Assembly (NCBI RefSeq): GCF_021117275.1
Contig: NZ_CP088245.1
Location: 2,207,501-2,271,500 of the forward strand
Reading direction: 5' to 3'
Source: Metabacillus sp. B2-18
Lineage (GTDB): Bacteria; Bacillota; Bacilli; Bacillales; Bacillaceae
DNA: 64,000 bases
Below, in pieces: positions 34,904 through 44,584 of this stretch. The notes under the pieces were generated by a model. That model saw only the letters and a program-made list of their open reading frames with translations, did no database searches and was not told the DNA's origin. Positions within the stretch are counted from its first letter, which is position 1. Each line of letters begins with the position of its first letter. The position numbers were made by a program, and so were the translations under genes.

Positions 34904-35881
34904 ATGCAAGTGAAAGATCCTGTTTTGTTTCATCAATGGCATCCGGTCCTATTATCGAAAGAGTTAGCTGATCTTCCAAAGGCTGCTGAAGTTCTTGGTG
35001 AAAAGATTGTCATATTTCGTACGTCTCAAGGTGTGCATGCTTTTAAAGATTTATGTATTCACCGCGGAGTACCACTGTCATTAGGTAAGGTTGTGAATGA
35101 TGCAATTGTTTGTCCATATCATGGATGGACCTATAATACGTGTGGAACATGCACAAAAATCCCAGCAATGCCAATAGGAAAGGCGATACCAAGAAAGGCA
35201 AAAGCCATTACTTATCATTGTGTTGAAGAAGCCGGGTTAGTATGGGTCTGCCTGGGTCAACCAGAACATCACCCCGCTATTGGTGAAGAAAATGTGGGCA
35301 ATGAATTGGTTCGTGTTGAAATGGGGCCTTATGAAATCAATGCAGCAGGGCCACGGGTTGTTGAAAATTTCCTAGACGTTTCACATCTTATGTTCGTTCA
35401 TGAAGGACTTCTTGGAGACAGTCAGTTTCCTGAAATTGGTGATTATGAGGTGCATGAGCAAGATGGAGTTCTAGTTTCTGATGAAATCGACATTTATCAA
35501 CCAGATCCAGATGGAAGAGGGCATGGCGTCCATGCAAAATACACGTATAAAGTCTTTCATCCACTTTGTGCAGGGTTTACAAAAAGAATTGATCATTCTG
35601 AAGAGTTTTTTGATCTTTATCTTATCGTTTCACCAGTAAATGAAGAAAAAAGTAAAGCGTTTATGATTATGGAACGCAATTATGCGCTCGATGAAGATGA
35701 AAAGGTATTTGTGGATTTTCAAGACCTTTTAATTGAACAAGACAAAATTATTGTAGAAAATCAAAAACCAGAGTTACTTCCACTTGATCTTCAAGCAGAG
35801 CTACATTTAAAGAGCGATAGAGTTAGTATTGCCTACAGAAAAATGTTAAAAGAAGTAGGATTATCATTTGGAACTGCATAA
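34904..35881 (+). CDS. Rieske non-haem iron oxygenase, alpha subunit
   Basis: 325 residues. An N-terminal Rieske [2Fe-2S] domain has ligands Cys51-His53 (CIHRG) and Cys70-His73 (CPYHGW). The catalytic domain holds the mononuclear iron facial triad in NFLDVSHLMFVHEG (two His, and an Asp expected later). Such oxygenases hydroxylate, O- or N-demethylate aromatic or quaternary substrates and need a reductase, which is not encoded nearby. The gene follows the BMP lipoprotein by 19 bp with GGAAAGG and ends in a terminator, so it is co-transcribed with the importer. The hut genes begin 150 bp later. The substrate is unknown. Confidence 0.9.
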   Translation: MQVKDPVLFHQWHPVLLSKELADLPKAAEVLGEKIVIFRTSQGVHAFKDLCIHRGVPLSLGKVVNDAIVCPYHGWTYNTCGTCTKIPAMPIGKAIPRKAKAITYHCVEEAGLVWVCLGQPEHHPAIGEENVGNELVRVEMGPYEINAAGPRVVENFLDVSHLMFVHEGLLGDSQFPEIGDYEVHEQDGVLVSDEIDIYQPDPDGRGHGVHAKYTYKVFHPLCAGFTKRIDHSEEFFDLYLIVSPVNEEKSKAFMIMERNYALDEDEKVFVDFQDLLIEQDKIIVENQKPELLPLDLQAELHLKSDRVSIAYRKMLKEVGLSFGTA

Positions 35882-35893
35882 AAATAAATGTAG

Positions 35894-35919
35894 GAAGGCT
35901 GTGAAAGCCTTTCTTTTTT
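35894..35919 (+). terminator. Terminator of the importer-Rieske operon
   Basis: GAAGGCT and AGCCTTTC form a short stem around GTGAA, followed by TTTTTTC. Confidence 0.75.
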
Positions 35920-36035
35920 CGTATATCGAATCCTCTTACTCTATTATTTTTTTAAAATATAGTACTCAAAGAACAAACACATGCATAGGATAATTTTAGA
36001 TACTAGACATTAGATGAAAAGAAAGAGTTGTTATT

Positions 36036-36479
36036 ATGGCATTAAGTAAAAATCGATTAATTGGACGAAATGCAATTATGCTGTTGTTATCTGAAAATCC
36101 TAACGAACAGCTTCAATTCCTTCAACAAAACAAATGGAGGGGCTGTTTGGGGAAAGTGGGTTCGATGGAGGCGAATAAAGTCGTTGCATCTATTGAAACA
36201 GCAGCAAAGAAAAATGGCATCATTCAGTCTGATGTTTATCGTGAATCACATGCATTATATCATGCGATTATGGAAGCCTTACATGGTGTAACGCGAGGTC
36301 AAGTACAGTTAGGTTCAGTGTTACGAACCGTTGGACTTTCTTTCGCGGTTTTACGTGGCAATCCATATGATCATGAGCAAGAAGGAGATTGGATTGCTGT
36401 CTCGTTATACGGAACGATCGGAGCTCCAGTAAAAGGCTCCGAGCATGAAACGATTGGCCTTGGTATTAATCATATATAA
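36036..36479 (+). CDS. hutP: Hut operon positive regulator (RNA-binding antiterminator)
   Basis: 147 residues, matching HutP throughout: [35 protein letters not shown], the His residues of [16 protein letters not shown] (histidine and Mg2+ site) and a C-terminal [24 protein letters not shown]. With L-histidine and Mg2+, the hexamer binds NAG repeats in the mRNA and prevents termination ahead of hutH. The matching RNA element lies directly downstream. Confidence 0.95.
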   Translation: MALSKNRLIGRNAIMLLLSENPNEQLQFLQQNKWRGCLGKVGSMEANKVVASIETAAKKNGIIQSDVYRESHALYHAIMEALHGVTRGQVQLGSVLRTVGLSFAVLRGNPYDHEQEGDWIAVSLYGTIGAPVKGSEHETIGLGINHI

Positions 36480-36487
36480 AGTGCCCA

Positions 36488-36556
36488 TAGTTAATAGATA
36501 AGCAGGGGGCTATATCATGAAATCTTTGATTTCATTGATATAGCTCCCTTTTTTAT
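36488..36556 (+). promoter_or_regulatory. HutP-responsive NAG repeats and attenuator
   Basis: NAG triplets at 36488 (TAG), 36495 (TAG), 36500 (AAG) and 36503 (CAG) lead into a long stem, GGGGGCTATATCA-GAAATC with GATTTCA-GATATAGC-CCC, followed by TTTTTT. This is the expected hutP-hutH attenuator: HutP-histidine binding should open it. Confidence 0.85.
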
Positions 36557-36598
36557 TGACCCTTTAATCAACTAAAGGGCAGGAGGGGAGTCGTAAAG

Positions 36599-38113
36599 AT
36601 GATTTTGCTAGATGGAGAAAGCTTAAGCTTTTCTACTTTACTAAAAATCCTATTTGAAGGAGAAGAAGTTGGATTCTCGGATGAAAGCTTAAAACGTGTG
36701 GTGGCAAGCAGAAAAGCGGTTGAAAAAATCGTTTCCGAGGAAAAAGTTGTTTATGGTATTACTACAGGATTCGGGAAATTTAGTGATGTGTTCATTGAAA
36801 AAGAAGACGTTGAGCTCCTTCAACTCAATTTAATTCGTTCACATGCATGCGGAATTGGTGATCCGTTTCCAGAAGTTGTTTCACGAGCAATGCTTGTTTT
36901 ACGTGCCAATGCCTTACTCAAAGGTTTTTCGGGTGTACGTCCTATTATCATTGAAAGATTAATTGATTTGGTAAATGCCGAAATTCATCCTATTATTCCA
37001 CAACAAGGCTCTTTGGGCGCAAGTGGTGATCTAGCTCCACTTTCACATCTTGCTCTCGTGTTAATAGGAGAAGGTGATGTGCTGTATAAAGGTCAAAAAA
37101 CAACAGCAATTCAAGCACTAGAGCAAGAATCGCTTTCCCCAATAACCCTTACAGCAAAGGAGGGGCTAGCCCTTATTAATGGCACTCAAGCGATGACCGC
37201 AATGGGCGTAGTTGCCTATCTAGAGGCAGAAAAGTTAGCCTATCAAGCTGACTTAATCTCGGCTGTAACCATAGAGGGTTTAAGGGGAATTCTGGATGCT
37301 TTTGATGAGGATATTCATCTTGCTCGTGGATATAAAGAGCAAATTGACGTAGCGAACCGAATTAGATCCTATTTATCTGATAGTCTACTAACGACGAGAC
37401 AAGGAGACATTCGCGTACAAGATGCCTATTCAATTAGGTGCATTCCGCAAGTTCATGGGGCTACATGGCAAGCGTTAAATTATGTGAAAGAAAAACTTGA
37501 AATTGAAATGAATGCAGCAACAGATAATCCGTTACTTTTTCTTGGTGATGAAAAGGTATTGTCTGGTGGAAACTTTCATGGCCAGCCGATTGCCTTTGCT
37601 ATGGACTTTTTAAAGATCGCCATTGCAGAATTAGCCAATATCTCTGAACGACGAATTGAAAGATTAGTAAATCCTCAACTAAATGATTTACCAGCCTTTT
37701 TAAGTCCTGAGCCTGGTCTACAATCAGGTGCGATGATTATGCAATATGCCGCTGCCTCACTAGTCTCGGAAAACAAAACATTAGCACATCCGGCTAGTGT
37801 TGATAGTATTCCTTCATCAGCTAATCAAGAAGATCACGTTAGTATGGGAACAATCGCGTCACGACACGCTTATCAAATTATTACAAATACTCGGCGAGTG
37901 CTAGCGGTAGAAGCAATTTGCAGTATTCAAGCGGCTGAATTTCGTGGTGTTCAAAAGATGTCAACCGTTACAAGGAAATTTTATGAAGAAGCAAGACAGG
38001 TTGTTCCATCCATCGTAAATGATCGAGTTTTTTCGATCGATATAGAAGCAATGCAACATTGGTTAAAGCTCGGAGCAACATCAATACCAACTAGCCTGGA
38101 GGGAACAAAATGA
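36599..38113 (+). CDS. hutH: Histidine ammonia-lyase
   Basis: Converts L-histidine to trans-urocanate and ammonia. 504 residues. The self-forming MIO cofactor triad Ala-Ser-Gly is at residues 141-143 ([13 protein letters not shown]). Other signatures are [12 protein letters not shown] near the N-terminus, TDNPLLF, and a GNFHGQP substrate loop. AGGAGGGGAG precedes the ATG. The first structural gene behind the HutP attenuator; overlaps hutU by ATGA. Confidence 0.97.
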   Translation: MILLDGESLSFSTLLKILFEGEEVGFSDESLKRVVASRKAVEKIVSEEKVVYGITTGFGKFSDVFIEKEDVELLQLNLIRSHACGIGDPFPEVVSRAMLVLRANALLKGFSGVRPIIIERLIDLVNAEIHPIIPQQGSLGASGDLAPLSHLALVLIGEGDVLYKGQKTTAIQALEQESLSPITLTAKEGLALINGTQAMTAMGVVAYLEAEKLAYQADLISAVTIEGLRGILDAFDEDIHLARGYKEQIDVANRIRSYLSDSLLTTRQGDIRVQDAYSIRCIPQVHGATWQALNYVKEKLEIEMNAATDNPLLFLGDEKVLSGGNFHGQPIAFAMDFLKIAIAELANISERRIERLVNPQLNDLPAFLSPEPGLQSGAMIMQYAAASLVSENKTLAHPASVDSIPSSANQEDHVSMGTIASRHAYQIITNTRRVLAVEAICSIQAAEFRGVQKMSTVTRKFYEEARQVVPSIVNDRVFSIDIEAMQHWLKLGATSIPTSLEGTK

Positions 38114-39792
38114 ATTCAAACTATGTGGAGAAAATAAAAAGATATAGAGGTACAAAACTCAATACAAAAGGATGGCAACAAGAGGCTGCTCTTCGGATGT
38201 TAATGAATAATTTAGATCAAGATGTTGCCGAAAATCCTGAGGAGCTTGTTGTATATGGTGGAATTGGGAAAGCTGCACGAAATTGGGAAAGTTTCGATAC
38301 AATCGTCACATCTCTAAAATCATTAGAAAATGATGAAACACTGCTCATTCAATCTGGTAAGCCTGTTGTTATTTTTAAAACACATGAAAATGCGCCGCGT
38401 GTTTTGATGGCCAATTCCAATCTTGTTCCGGCTTATGCAAACTGGGATACGTTTCATGAACTCGACCAACAAGGACTTATGATGTACGGTCAAATGACGG
38501 CGGGCAGCTGGATTTATATTGGTTCCCAAGGTATCGTTCAAGGCACATATGAAACATTTGCTGAATTAGCAAAACAACATTTTCACTCTTCTCTTAAAGG
38601 GACGATTACGTTAACCTCAGGACTTGGAGGAATGGGTGGGGCACAACCTCTTGCTGTTACGATGAATGGCGGGGTTTGTCTTGCAATCGAAGTAGATGAA
38701 AGAAAAATTGACCGGAGAATAACAACGGGTTATTTGGACGTAAAAGCTTATTCAACAGAGGAAGCGATACATGTAGCCGAAGAAGCGAAGAAAACTGGTA
38801 AAGCATTATCAATTGGTTTACTAGGTAATGCATCTGAACTGTTATATAACATGATTGAACGTAATTTTATTCCAGATATTTTGACTGATCAAACCTCTGC
38901 TCATGATCCATTGAACGGATATATCCCCACAGGAATGTCCCTGAAGCAAGCAGCTCAGCTACGAATTACAAATCCAAAAGAATATGTAAAGCTTTCGAAA
39001 GCTTCTATAGCCAGTCATGTAAAAGCCATGCTCACAATAATGGATAAAGGAGCGGTCACCTTTGATTATGGAAACAATATTCGTCAGGTCGCTAAAGACG
39101 AAGGAGTAGAAAATGCTTATAAATTCCCAGGTTTCGTACCAGCTTATATTCGCCCGCAATTTTGTGAAGGAAAAGGTCCCTTTCGCTGGGTAGCATTATC
39201 AGGTGATCCTGAGGATATTTATAAAACAGATGAAGCGATAATGCGTACGTTCAGTGAAAATAAGCACTTATGTAATTGGATTAAAATGGCTCAGGAAAAA
39301 ATTAAATTTCAAGGCTTACCTTCGCGGATATGCTGGTTAGGCTACGGCGAACGGGCAAAATTCGGGAAAATTTTAAACAACATGGTAGCAAGTGGCGAAC
39401 TAAAAGCACCAATTGTGATTGGGCGGGACCATTTAGATGCAGGCTCGGTAGCTTCGCCAAACCGTGAAACTGAGGCAATGAAGGATGGCTCAGATGCTGT
39501 GGCAGATTGGCCAATTTTAAACGCAATGATCAATGCGGTTGGTGGTGCCACATGGGTTTCTGTTCATCATGGTGGTGGAGTTGGAATGGGATATTCCTTA
39601 CATGCAGGTGTTGTTATTGTAGCGGACGGCACGAAAGAAGCTGATCAAAGAATTCAACGTGTACTCACAACAGATCCAGGTATGGGTGTTGTTCGCCATG
39701 CTGATGCTGGCTACAAGCTTGCAATGAAAACAGCTCACCATCATAACATTCAAATGCCAATGCTTGAAAAGGGAGTTGATTCTTGTGAGTAA
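38110..39792 (+). CDS. hutU: Urocanate hydratase
   Basis: NAD+-dependent hydration of urocanate to 4-imidazolone-5-propanoate. 560 residues. Family blocks: [68 protein letters not shown] and [19 protein letters not shown]. The catalytic Cys region is within [16 protein letters not shown]. Overlaps hutH (ATGA) and extends past the start of hutI. Confidence 0.97.
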   Translation: MNSNYVEKIKRYRGTKLNTKGWQQEAALRMLMNNLDQDVAENPEELVVYGGIGKAARNWESFDTIVTSLKSLENDETLLIQSGKPVVIFKTHENAPRVLMANSNLVPAYANWDTFHELDQQGLMMYGQMTAGSWIYIGSQGIVQGTYETFAELAKQHFHSSLKGTITLTSGLGGMGGAQPLAVTMNGGVCLAIEVDERKIDRRITTGYLDVKAYSTEEAIHVAEEAKKTGKALSIGLLGNASELLYNMIERNFIPDILTDQTSAHDPLNGYIPTGMSLKQAAQLRITNPKEYVKLSKASIASHVKAMLTIMDKGAVTFDYGNNIRQVAKDEGVENAYKFPGFVPAYIRPQFCEGKGPFRWVALSGDPEDIYKTDEAIMRTFSENKHLCNWIKMAQEKIKFQGLPSRICWLGYGERAKFGKILNNMVASGELKAPIVIGRDHLDAGSVASPNRETEAMKDGSDAVADWPILNAMINAVGGATWVSVHHGGGVGMGYSLHAGVVIVADGTKEADQRIQRVLTTDPGMGVVRHADAGYKLAMKTAHHHNIQMPMLEKGVDSCE

Positions 39793-41047
39793 GCCGATCT
39801 GGATCAAACATGCTGCTCAATTGGCTACACTTGCTTCAAATATAGATGGACCTCGTTCAAAAACAGCTATGTCTGAGCTCGGTATTATTGAAGATGGTAG
39901 CTTATGGATTGAATCAGGGGTTATCAAAGCAGTTGGTACAACAGACGAACTGAGGAATACTTATAGAGACGTAATAGACTCCGCTGAAATCATAGATGCC
40001 TCAAATAGCTTGGTAACACCAGGCTTAGTTGATCCTCATACACATGTTGTTTATGGTGGCAGCAGGGAACGGGAATTTGAAATGAGGCTGCAAGGCTCAA
40101 CCTACATGGACATCATGAATGAGGGAGGAGGAATTCATGCTACAACTAGCATGACGAGAGAGGCAACGGAAAAGGAATTAATTCAACAAACAATAACCCG
40201 CCTAAATTCCTTCTTGGAGCATGGTGTAACAACAATTGAAGGAAAAAGCGGATATGGCTTAAACCTTGAAACAGAGCTAAAGCAACTCAAAGTCATGAAA
40301 GAGCTTCAACAAATGCACAGCATTGATTTGGTAGCAACCTTTATGGGAGCACATGCAGTGCCAAAAGAATTTAAAGGTCGTGAAGAAGAGTACGTCGATT
40401 TTATTATTTATGACATGTTACCAGTTATTGCACAGAAAAATCTTGCACAATTTATCGATGTTTTTTGTGAAAAAGGAGTTTTTACATGTGAGCAATCTAA
40501 ACGAATAATAGAGGCTGGAAAGCACTATGGCTTGATACCAAAGATACATGCAGATGAAATTGTTAATACCAAAGGTGCAGAACTAGCTGCAGAGGTAGGA
40601 GCGATCTCCGCTGAACATTTACTTAAAACATCAAATCAAGGAATCGAAAAGATGGCTGAAGCAGGAACGATTGCTTGCTTACTACCTGCTACTGCTCTTT
40701 ATCTTCGCGAACAATCAGCACAAGGGAGAAAAATGATTGATCATGGTGTGCCGGTTGCTATCTCAACCGATTGCAACCCAGGTTCTTCACCAACTACTTC
40801 CATGCCACTTGTGATGAACCTTGCCTGTATTAATATGAGGTTAACACCTGCCGAGGCCTTAACCGCAGCAACCTATAATGCAGCTTGTGCTATTAACCAA
40901 CAGCATAAAGTTGGTTCTTTAGAAGCTGGAAAGCAAGCTGATATTGTACGCTGGAAGGTAAAAAACTATCAAGAATTACAATATCTATTCGGTGTTAATC
41001 ATGTGAAAACGGTGTGGAAAAAGGGTGTGAAGGTGGTAGACAGATGA
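39785..41047 (+). CDS. hutI: Imidazolonepropionase
   Basis: Amidohydrolase-fold metal enzyme opening the imidazolone ring to N-formimidoyl-L-glutamate. 420 residues. The metal His pair is in [10 protein letters not shown], other ligands are in [11 protein letters not shown] and [26 protein letters not shown], and the late Asp in [13 protein letters not shown]. The GTG at 39785 is preferred: AAGGGAG lies nine bases upstream, and a TTG at 39764 would overlap that site. Confidence 0.96.
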   Translation: MSKPIWIKHAAQLATLASNIDGPRSKTAMSELGIIEDGSLWIESGVIKAVGTTDELRNTYRDVIDSAEIIDASNSLVTPGLVDPHTHVVYGGSREREFEMRLQGSTYMDIMNEGGGIHATTSMTREATEKELIQQTITRLNSFLEHGVTTIEGKSGYGLNLETELKQLKVMKELQQMHSIDLVATFMGAHAVPKEFKGREEEYVDFIIYDMLPVIAQKNLAQFIDVFCEKGVFTCEQSKRIIEAGKHYGLIPKIHADEIVNTKGAELAAEVGAISAEHLLKTSNQGIEKMAEAGTIACLLPATALYLREQSAQGRKMIDHGVPVAISTDCNPGSSPTTSMPLVMNLACINMRLTPAEALTAATYNAACAINQQHKVGSLEAGKQADIVRWKVKNYQELQYLFGVNHVKTVWKKGVKVVDR

Positions 41048-42021
41048 AAAAGCATTGGCTGAAACCACCAGAATGGTCTTGGAATTCTTTTAGTGATGAA
41101 AACCCAACATCAGTTTCTCAATGGATTAAGTCACTTCAAAGCTTTCAGGACATACCAGATTTAATCGTATACGGTGCACCAATTTCTCGTTCATCCATTA
41201 GTGTTTCAGGCGCATCATTATATCCTTCTGAATTTCGAAGAATGTGGAAAAGTTTTAGCACTTATAACATTGATGAAGATGTGGATCTTGCTTCTTTTAA
41301 TGTTGCCGATGCAGGTGATATTGACATGCATACAACAGATATTCCATTGTCACATCAAAGAATTCAGCAAACAACCGCATACCTCACCAAATGTTATCCA
41401 ACTTCTCGAATATGTATGATAGGTGGTGATCATTCAACAACTGCTTGTGCTGTTCGAGGAATCAAAGAAATGTATCCATTTGAGAAAATCGGGATCTTAC
41501 AGCTTGATACCCATCTTGATGTTCGAGATCCACGAATATTAGGTCCGGCGAATGGAACCCCCATACGTCAGTTGATTGACGACAATACTGTTATGGGAAA
41601 GCATATAATGAATATCGGGCCACACGGTTATTTTAATGCAAAATCACTTATTGATTACGCAAAGAAACATAGCATCAACATCATTACCTTACAAGCAGCG
41701 AGAAAAGAAGGTGTTTCCCAAACAGTGAAAGAATCTCTTCAGCATTTATCAAACTGTGTTGACCGAATTTACGTTACCGTTGATATGGATGTTCTTGATA
41801 TTTCCTTTGCTCCTGGAGTACCAGCCTCTACACCGGGAGGTATGAGCACATCAGAATTATTTGATAGCTTAATAGAAATTGGGAAGGAACCAGCCGTTAA
41901 ACATATAGATTTTGTTTGTTTAGATCCAAGTAAGGATTCATCTGTTCAAGAAACAGTGAAGATTGGCTGTTATGCATGGCTTCAGTATGTAACGGGGTGT
42001 GTGTTGCAAGATAAGGAATAG
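41044..42021 (+). CDS. hutG: Formimidoylglutamase
   Basis: Arginase-fold manganese enzyme that splits formimidoylglutamate to glutamate and formamide, the final hut step in this type of pathway. 325 residues. Metal ligands: His in IGGDHSTT, DTHLDVRD, and DMDVLD. ATG 41044 overlaps the hutI stop; GAAGGTGGTAG is the ribosome site. No histidine permease (hutM) follows; a terminator ends the operon. Confidence 0.95.
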   Translation: MKKHWLKPPEWSWNSFSDENPTSVSQWIKSLQSFQDIPDLIVYGAPISRSSISVSGASLYPSEFRRMWKSFSTYNIDEDVDLASFNVADAGDIDMHTTDIPLSHQRIQQTTAYLTKCYPTSRICMIGGDHSTTACAVRGIKEMYPFEKIGILQLDTHLDVRDPRILGPANGTPIRQLIDDNTVMGKHIMNIGPHGYFNAKSLIDYAKKHSINIITLQAARKEGVSQTVKESLQHLSNCVDRIYVTVDMDVLDISFAPGVPASTPGGMSTSELFDSLIEIGKEPAVKHIDFVCLDPSKDSSVQETVKIGCYAWLQYVTGCVLQDKE

Positions 42022-42026
42022 GGGGG

Positions 42027-42057
42027 ACAGCTCATTTTAAAGATGGGCTGTTTTTTT
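42027..42057 (+). terminator. Terminator of the hut operon
   Basis: ACAGCTCAT and ATGGGCTGT (one G-T pair) around a TTTTAAAG loop, followed by TTTTTTT. Confidence 0.85.
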
Positions 42058-42065
42058 ATTCAGGG

Positions 42066-42081
42066 TGTGAGAAATATCACC
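42066..42081 (+). promoter_or_regulatory. FNR-like box upstream of the stress protein/hibernation factor genes
   Basis: TGTGA-GAAATA-TCACC differs from the FNR/CRP consensus TGTGA-N6-TCACA by one base. Its centre (42073.5) lies 41.5 bp before about 42115, with TAAACT at 42103-42108 as a possible -10, the arrangement of a class II activator site. No sigma-B promoter is seen instead. Confidence 0.5.
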
Positions 42082-42157
42082 GAGCTATCCATTATAACAA
42101 GGTAAACTTAACTCATAGGAAGAACCTTCCTTAAAAGAAAAGTAGGGAGAGATGATC

Positions 42158-42619
42158 ATGAATATGGTCTATGAGAATATCCTTGTTGCAATTGATGGAT
42201 CAAAAGAAGCTGAGTGGGCTTTTCGAAAGGCCGTTAGTATCGCAAAAAGAAACCATGCACACTTAATATTGTGTACAATTATTGATTCAAGAGAAGTAGT
42301 GTTAACATCCTATGGGTTACCAATCGAACCAGCATTTATTGAACATGCTGAAAATTTTTCACATTCTCTATTAACAAAATATAAAAATATCGCAATTGAA
42401 AACGGGTTATTAAATGTAGAAGCAATTATCGAATATGGCTCTCCAAAAGTAAAGATTGCAAAAGAAATTGCACCTGAAAAGAAGGTGGACTTAATCGTTT
42501 GTGGTGCAACAGGAATGAACGCCGTTGAAAGAATATTTGTCGGAAGTGTATCTGAACACATTTTACGATACGCAAACTGCGATGTATTGATCGTTCGAAC
42601 AGAAAAAGAAGAAGAATAA
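42158..42619 (+). CDS. Universal stress protein (UspA family)
   Basis: 153 residues. The alpha/beta fold shows NILVAIDGSKEAEWAFRKAV at the start, and the ATP-binding loop GATGMNAVERIFVGSVSEHILR near the end, matching the G-2x-G-9x-G(S/T) pattern of nucleotide-binding Usp proteins. ATG 42158 has AGGGAG eight bases upstream; an in-frame ATG at 42152 is too close. It sits 19 bp before a ribosome hibernation factor and behind an FNR-like box, suggesting a role in oxygen-limited or resting cells. Confidence 0.92.
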   Translation: MNMVYENILVAIDGSKEAEWAFRKAVSIAKRNHAHLILCTIIDSREVVLTSYGLPIEPAFIEHAENFSHSLLTKYKNIAIENGLLNVEAIIEYGSPKVKIAKEIAPEKKVDLIVCGATGMNAVERIFVGSVSEHILRYANCDVLIVRTEKEEE

Positions 42620-42638
42620 AGTTTTAGGAGGAGTAGTA

Positions 42639-43196
42639 ATGAATCTAATTATTCACAGCAAAAATCTTGAATTAACCGAAGCTTTAAAAACCTATGTTGA
42701 TCAAAAAATTGGTTTGGTTATGGAGCACTATTTTGAAGACACAACAACTTTCCAAATTCATATTAATTTATCTACCTTCAAAAATAATCACTGTATTGAA
42801 GTAACTATTCATCTTGGTGATATAACCATTCGAGCAGAAGAAAAAACAAACGATATGTATCAATCTATTGATCTAGTAGAAGAAAAATTAAAAAGACAAA
42901 TTCGTAAATACAAAACAAGAAGAAATCGTAAGCTGCGAAAAGGAAAAATAATTGAACAAGCTCCAGTGTTTGAAATCCCGACAGCAGAGCAAGAGGAAGA
43001 GGAAATTGTTCGTATTAAACAATTTCAATTCAAACCGATGAGTACAGAAGAAGCGATACTACAAATGAATTTACTAGATCATCAGTTCTTTGTCTATCAA
43101 GATGCGGAAACAGATCAATTTAGTATCGTATACAAACGGAAAAACGGTCAGTATGGGTTGATTATTTCTGATGAAAAAATTGCTGTGAACATGTAA
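42639..43196 (+). CDS. hpf: Ribosome hibernation promoting factor, long form
   Basis: 185 residues. The N-terminal S30AE domain (about 1-100: IIHSKNLELTEALKTYVDQKIG, INLSTFKNNHCIEVTIHLGDI) blocks the decoding region of the 30S subunit. The C-terminal domain (about 130-185: QFQFKPMSTEEAILQMNLLDHQFFVYQDAETDQ) dimerises and joins two ribosomes into 100S particles. AGGAGGAG precedes the ATG. B. subtilis keeps its hpf (yvyD) elsewhere, so this copy, paired with a Usp gene, may be a second, condition-specific paralogue. Confidence 0.92.
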   Translation: MNLIIHSKNLELTEALKTYVDQKIGLVMEHYFEDTTTFQIHINLSTFKNNHCIEVTIHLGDITIRAEEKTNDMYQSIDLVEEKLKRQIRKYKTRRNRKLRKGKIIEQAPVFEIPTAEQEEEEIVRIKQFQFKPMSTEEAILQMNLLDHQFFVYQDAETDQFSIVYKRKNGQYGLIISDEKIAVNM

Positions 43197-43219
43197 TTTA
43201 AGAAAGTTCCTCATAAGAG

Positions 43220-43250
43220 GGAATTGCTGATATATGGCAGTTCCTTTTTA
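43220..43250 (+). terminator. Terminator of the usp-hpf unit
   Basis: GGAATTGC and GCAGTTCC pair around an about 9-nt loop, then TTTTTAG. Confidence 0.7.
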
Positions 43251-43269
43251 GATTGGAGAATGACCATTC

Positions 43270-43298
43270 TTGTCTAATTGAAGATAAATGTTAGAAAC
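43270..43298 (+). repeat. Solo copy of the GAAGATAAA repeat
   Basis: TTGTCTAATTGAAGATAAAT here matches the left edge of the array at 19116 (TTGTCTAATCGAAGATAAAA) at 18 of 20 positions, 24 kb away. Confidence 0.7.
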
Positions 43299-43480
43299 AC
43301 TATTTTTTTAGGTAACTCCTCCATTTCTCATTTATATTATTCTTGTTATTTAGTATAATAAGTTCAATCCTAGTAAGTTAGATGATTATACAAAGAACTC
43401 CCTTTAAAATAACTGAAATTTTGAGTGAAACTACATATCTTATTAAAAAATAGTAGACTACAATAAATTACAAGATCTAT

Positions 43481-43494
43481 TGTAAGCGGTAACA
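43481..43494 (+). promoter_or_regulatory. cre site of the amidohydrolase operon
   Basis: TGTAAGCGGTAACA fits the degenerate cre consensus TGNAANCGNWNNCA at every defined position. It is 38 bp before the start codon, placing it near or just after the transcription start, where CcpA would block. Apart from the terminator, the repeat copy and this site, the 330-bp gap shows nothing. Confidence 0.65.
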
Positions 43495-43531
43495 TATTTT
43501 GATACTAAATAAAATATGAGGGGGATTGGAA

Positions 43532-44554
43532 ATGTATAAATTGCCAAATGGTGAAGAGATTTTTATCATTGATGCTCATATTGCTTTATGGGATGGCAGT
43601 AAAGAAAATCAGTTGAACATTCACGGTGATCAATTTATAAGTTGCTTCTATGATTATCATACTAACTTAAGTCCAGATGAGTATATTTGGCCAAAGGAAA
43701 AATTTTTAAAATACGACCCTGAAACACTCGTGAAGGATGTTTTTATCAAGGGATATTCAGACATCGCCATTTTCCAACCTGTATATTTAAAAGAATTTTA
43801 TAAAAATGGATTTGGAGATTTTGATGCAAATGAGGAATTGGCAAAGAAATATAAAAATCGATTTATTTGTAACGGTACATTTGATCCAAGACACGGAGAA
43901 CGTGGACTTGAACAATTAGAAGAAAATAAAGAAAAGTACAATTGGCAAGGGGTAAAACTATATACAGCCGATTGGTATGGTGATTCAAAAGGATATAAAC
44001 TATCAGATCCATGGGCTAAGCGATACTTAGAAAAATGTTTAGAACTTGGGATTAAGAATATTCACGTGCATAAAGGACCTACTATTACTCCACTAAATCG
44101 CGATGCATTTGACGTAGCAGATATTGATGATGCAGCATCCACCTTTCCAGATTTAAACTTCATTGTTGAACACGTTGGTTTACCTAGATTAGAAGATTTT
44201 TGTTGGATTGCTACACAAGAAAAGAATGTATATGGTGGTTTAGCTGTTGCCATGCCGTTTATTCATTCGAGACCCCGTTATTTTGCAGAAATTATTAGTG
44301 AATTACTCTATTGGATTGGAGAAGACCGTATTTTATTCGGTAGTGACTATGCTATTTGGGAACCTGGCTGGCTTATCGAGAAATTCATTGAAATGGAGCT
44401 ACCTGATGATATTCAAAAAGAAACAGGTGCAAACCTGGACTTGAATGTAAAAAAGAAAATCTTAGGTGAAAATGTTGCAGCTTTATATAATATTGACATT
44501 GAAGCCCATAAGAAGTTACTTAAAGACTGTTCGCTAGCTAATCATTTTGCTTAA
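43532..44554 (+). CDS. Amidohydrolase_2 family protein
   Basis: 340-residue TIM-barrel hydrolase/decarboxylase. Metal-site candidates: D-A-H in IIDAHIALWDG, His in NIHVHKGP, His in FIVEHVGLPR and Asp in ILFGSDYAIWEPG. GAGGGGGA before ATG 43532 fixes the start. A closely similar amidohydrolase accompanies soluble diiron (propane/phenol-type) monooxygenase genes in Actinobacteria, together with a MIP18/DUF59 protein as here; no monooxygenase is present in this window. The operon has a strong cre site, so the substrate is likely a carbon source. Confidence 0.85.
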   Translation: MYKLPNGEEIFIIDAHIALWDGSKENQLNIHGDQFISCFYDYHTNLSPDEYIWPKEKFLKYDPETLVKDVFIKGYSDIAIFQPVYLKEFYKNGFGDFDANEELAKKYKNRFICNGTFDPRHGERGLEQLEENKEKYNWQGVKLYTADWYGDSKGYKLSDPWAKRYLEKCLELGIKNIHVHKGPTITPLNRDAFDVADIDDAASTFPDLNFIVEHVGLPRLEDFCWIATQEKNVYGGLAVAMPFIHSRPRYFAEIISELLYWIGEDRILFGSDYAIWEPGWLIEKFIEMELPDDIQKETGANLDLNVKKKILGENVAALYNIDIEAHKKLLKDCSLANHFA

Positions 44555-44584
44555 ACCTTGAACCGAAAAAGGAGAGGGGATCGT

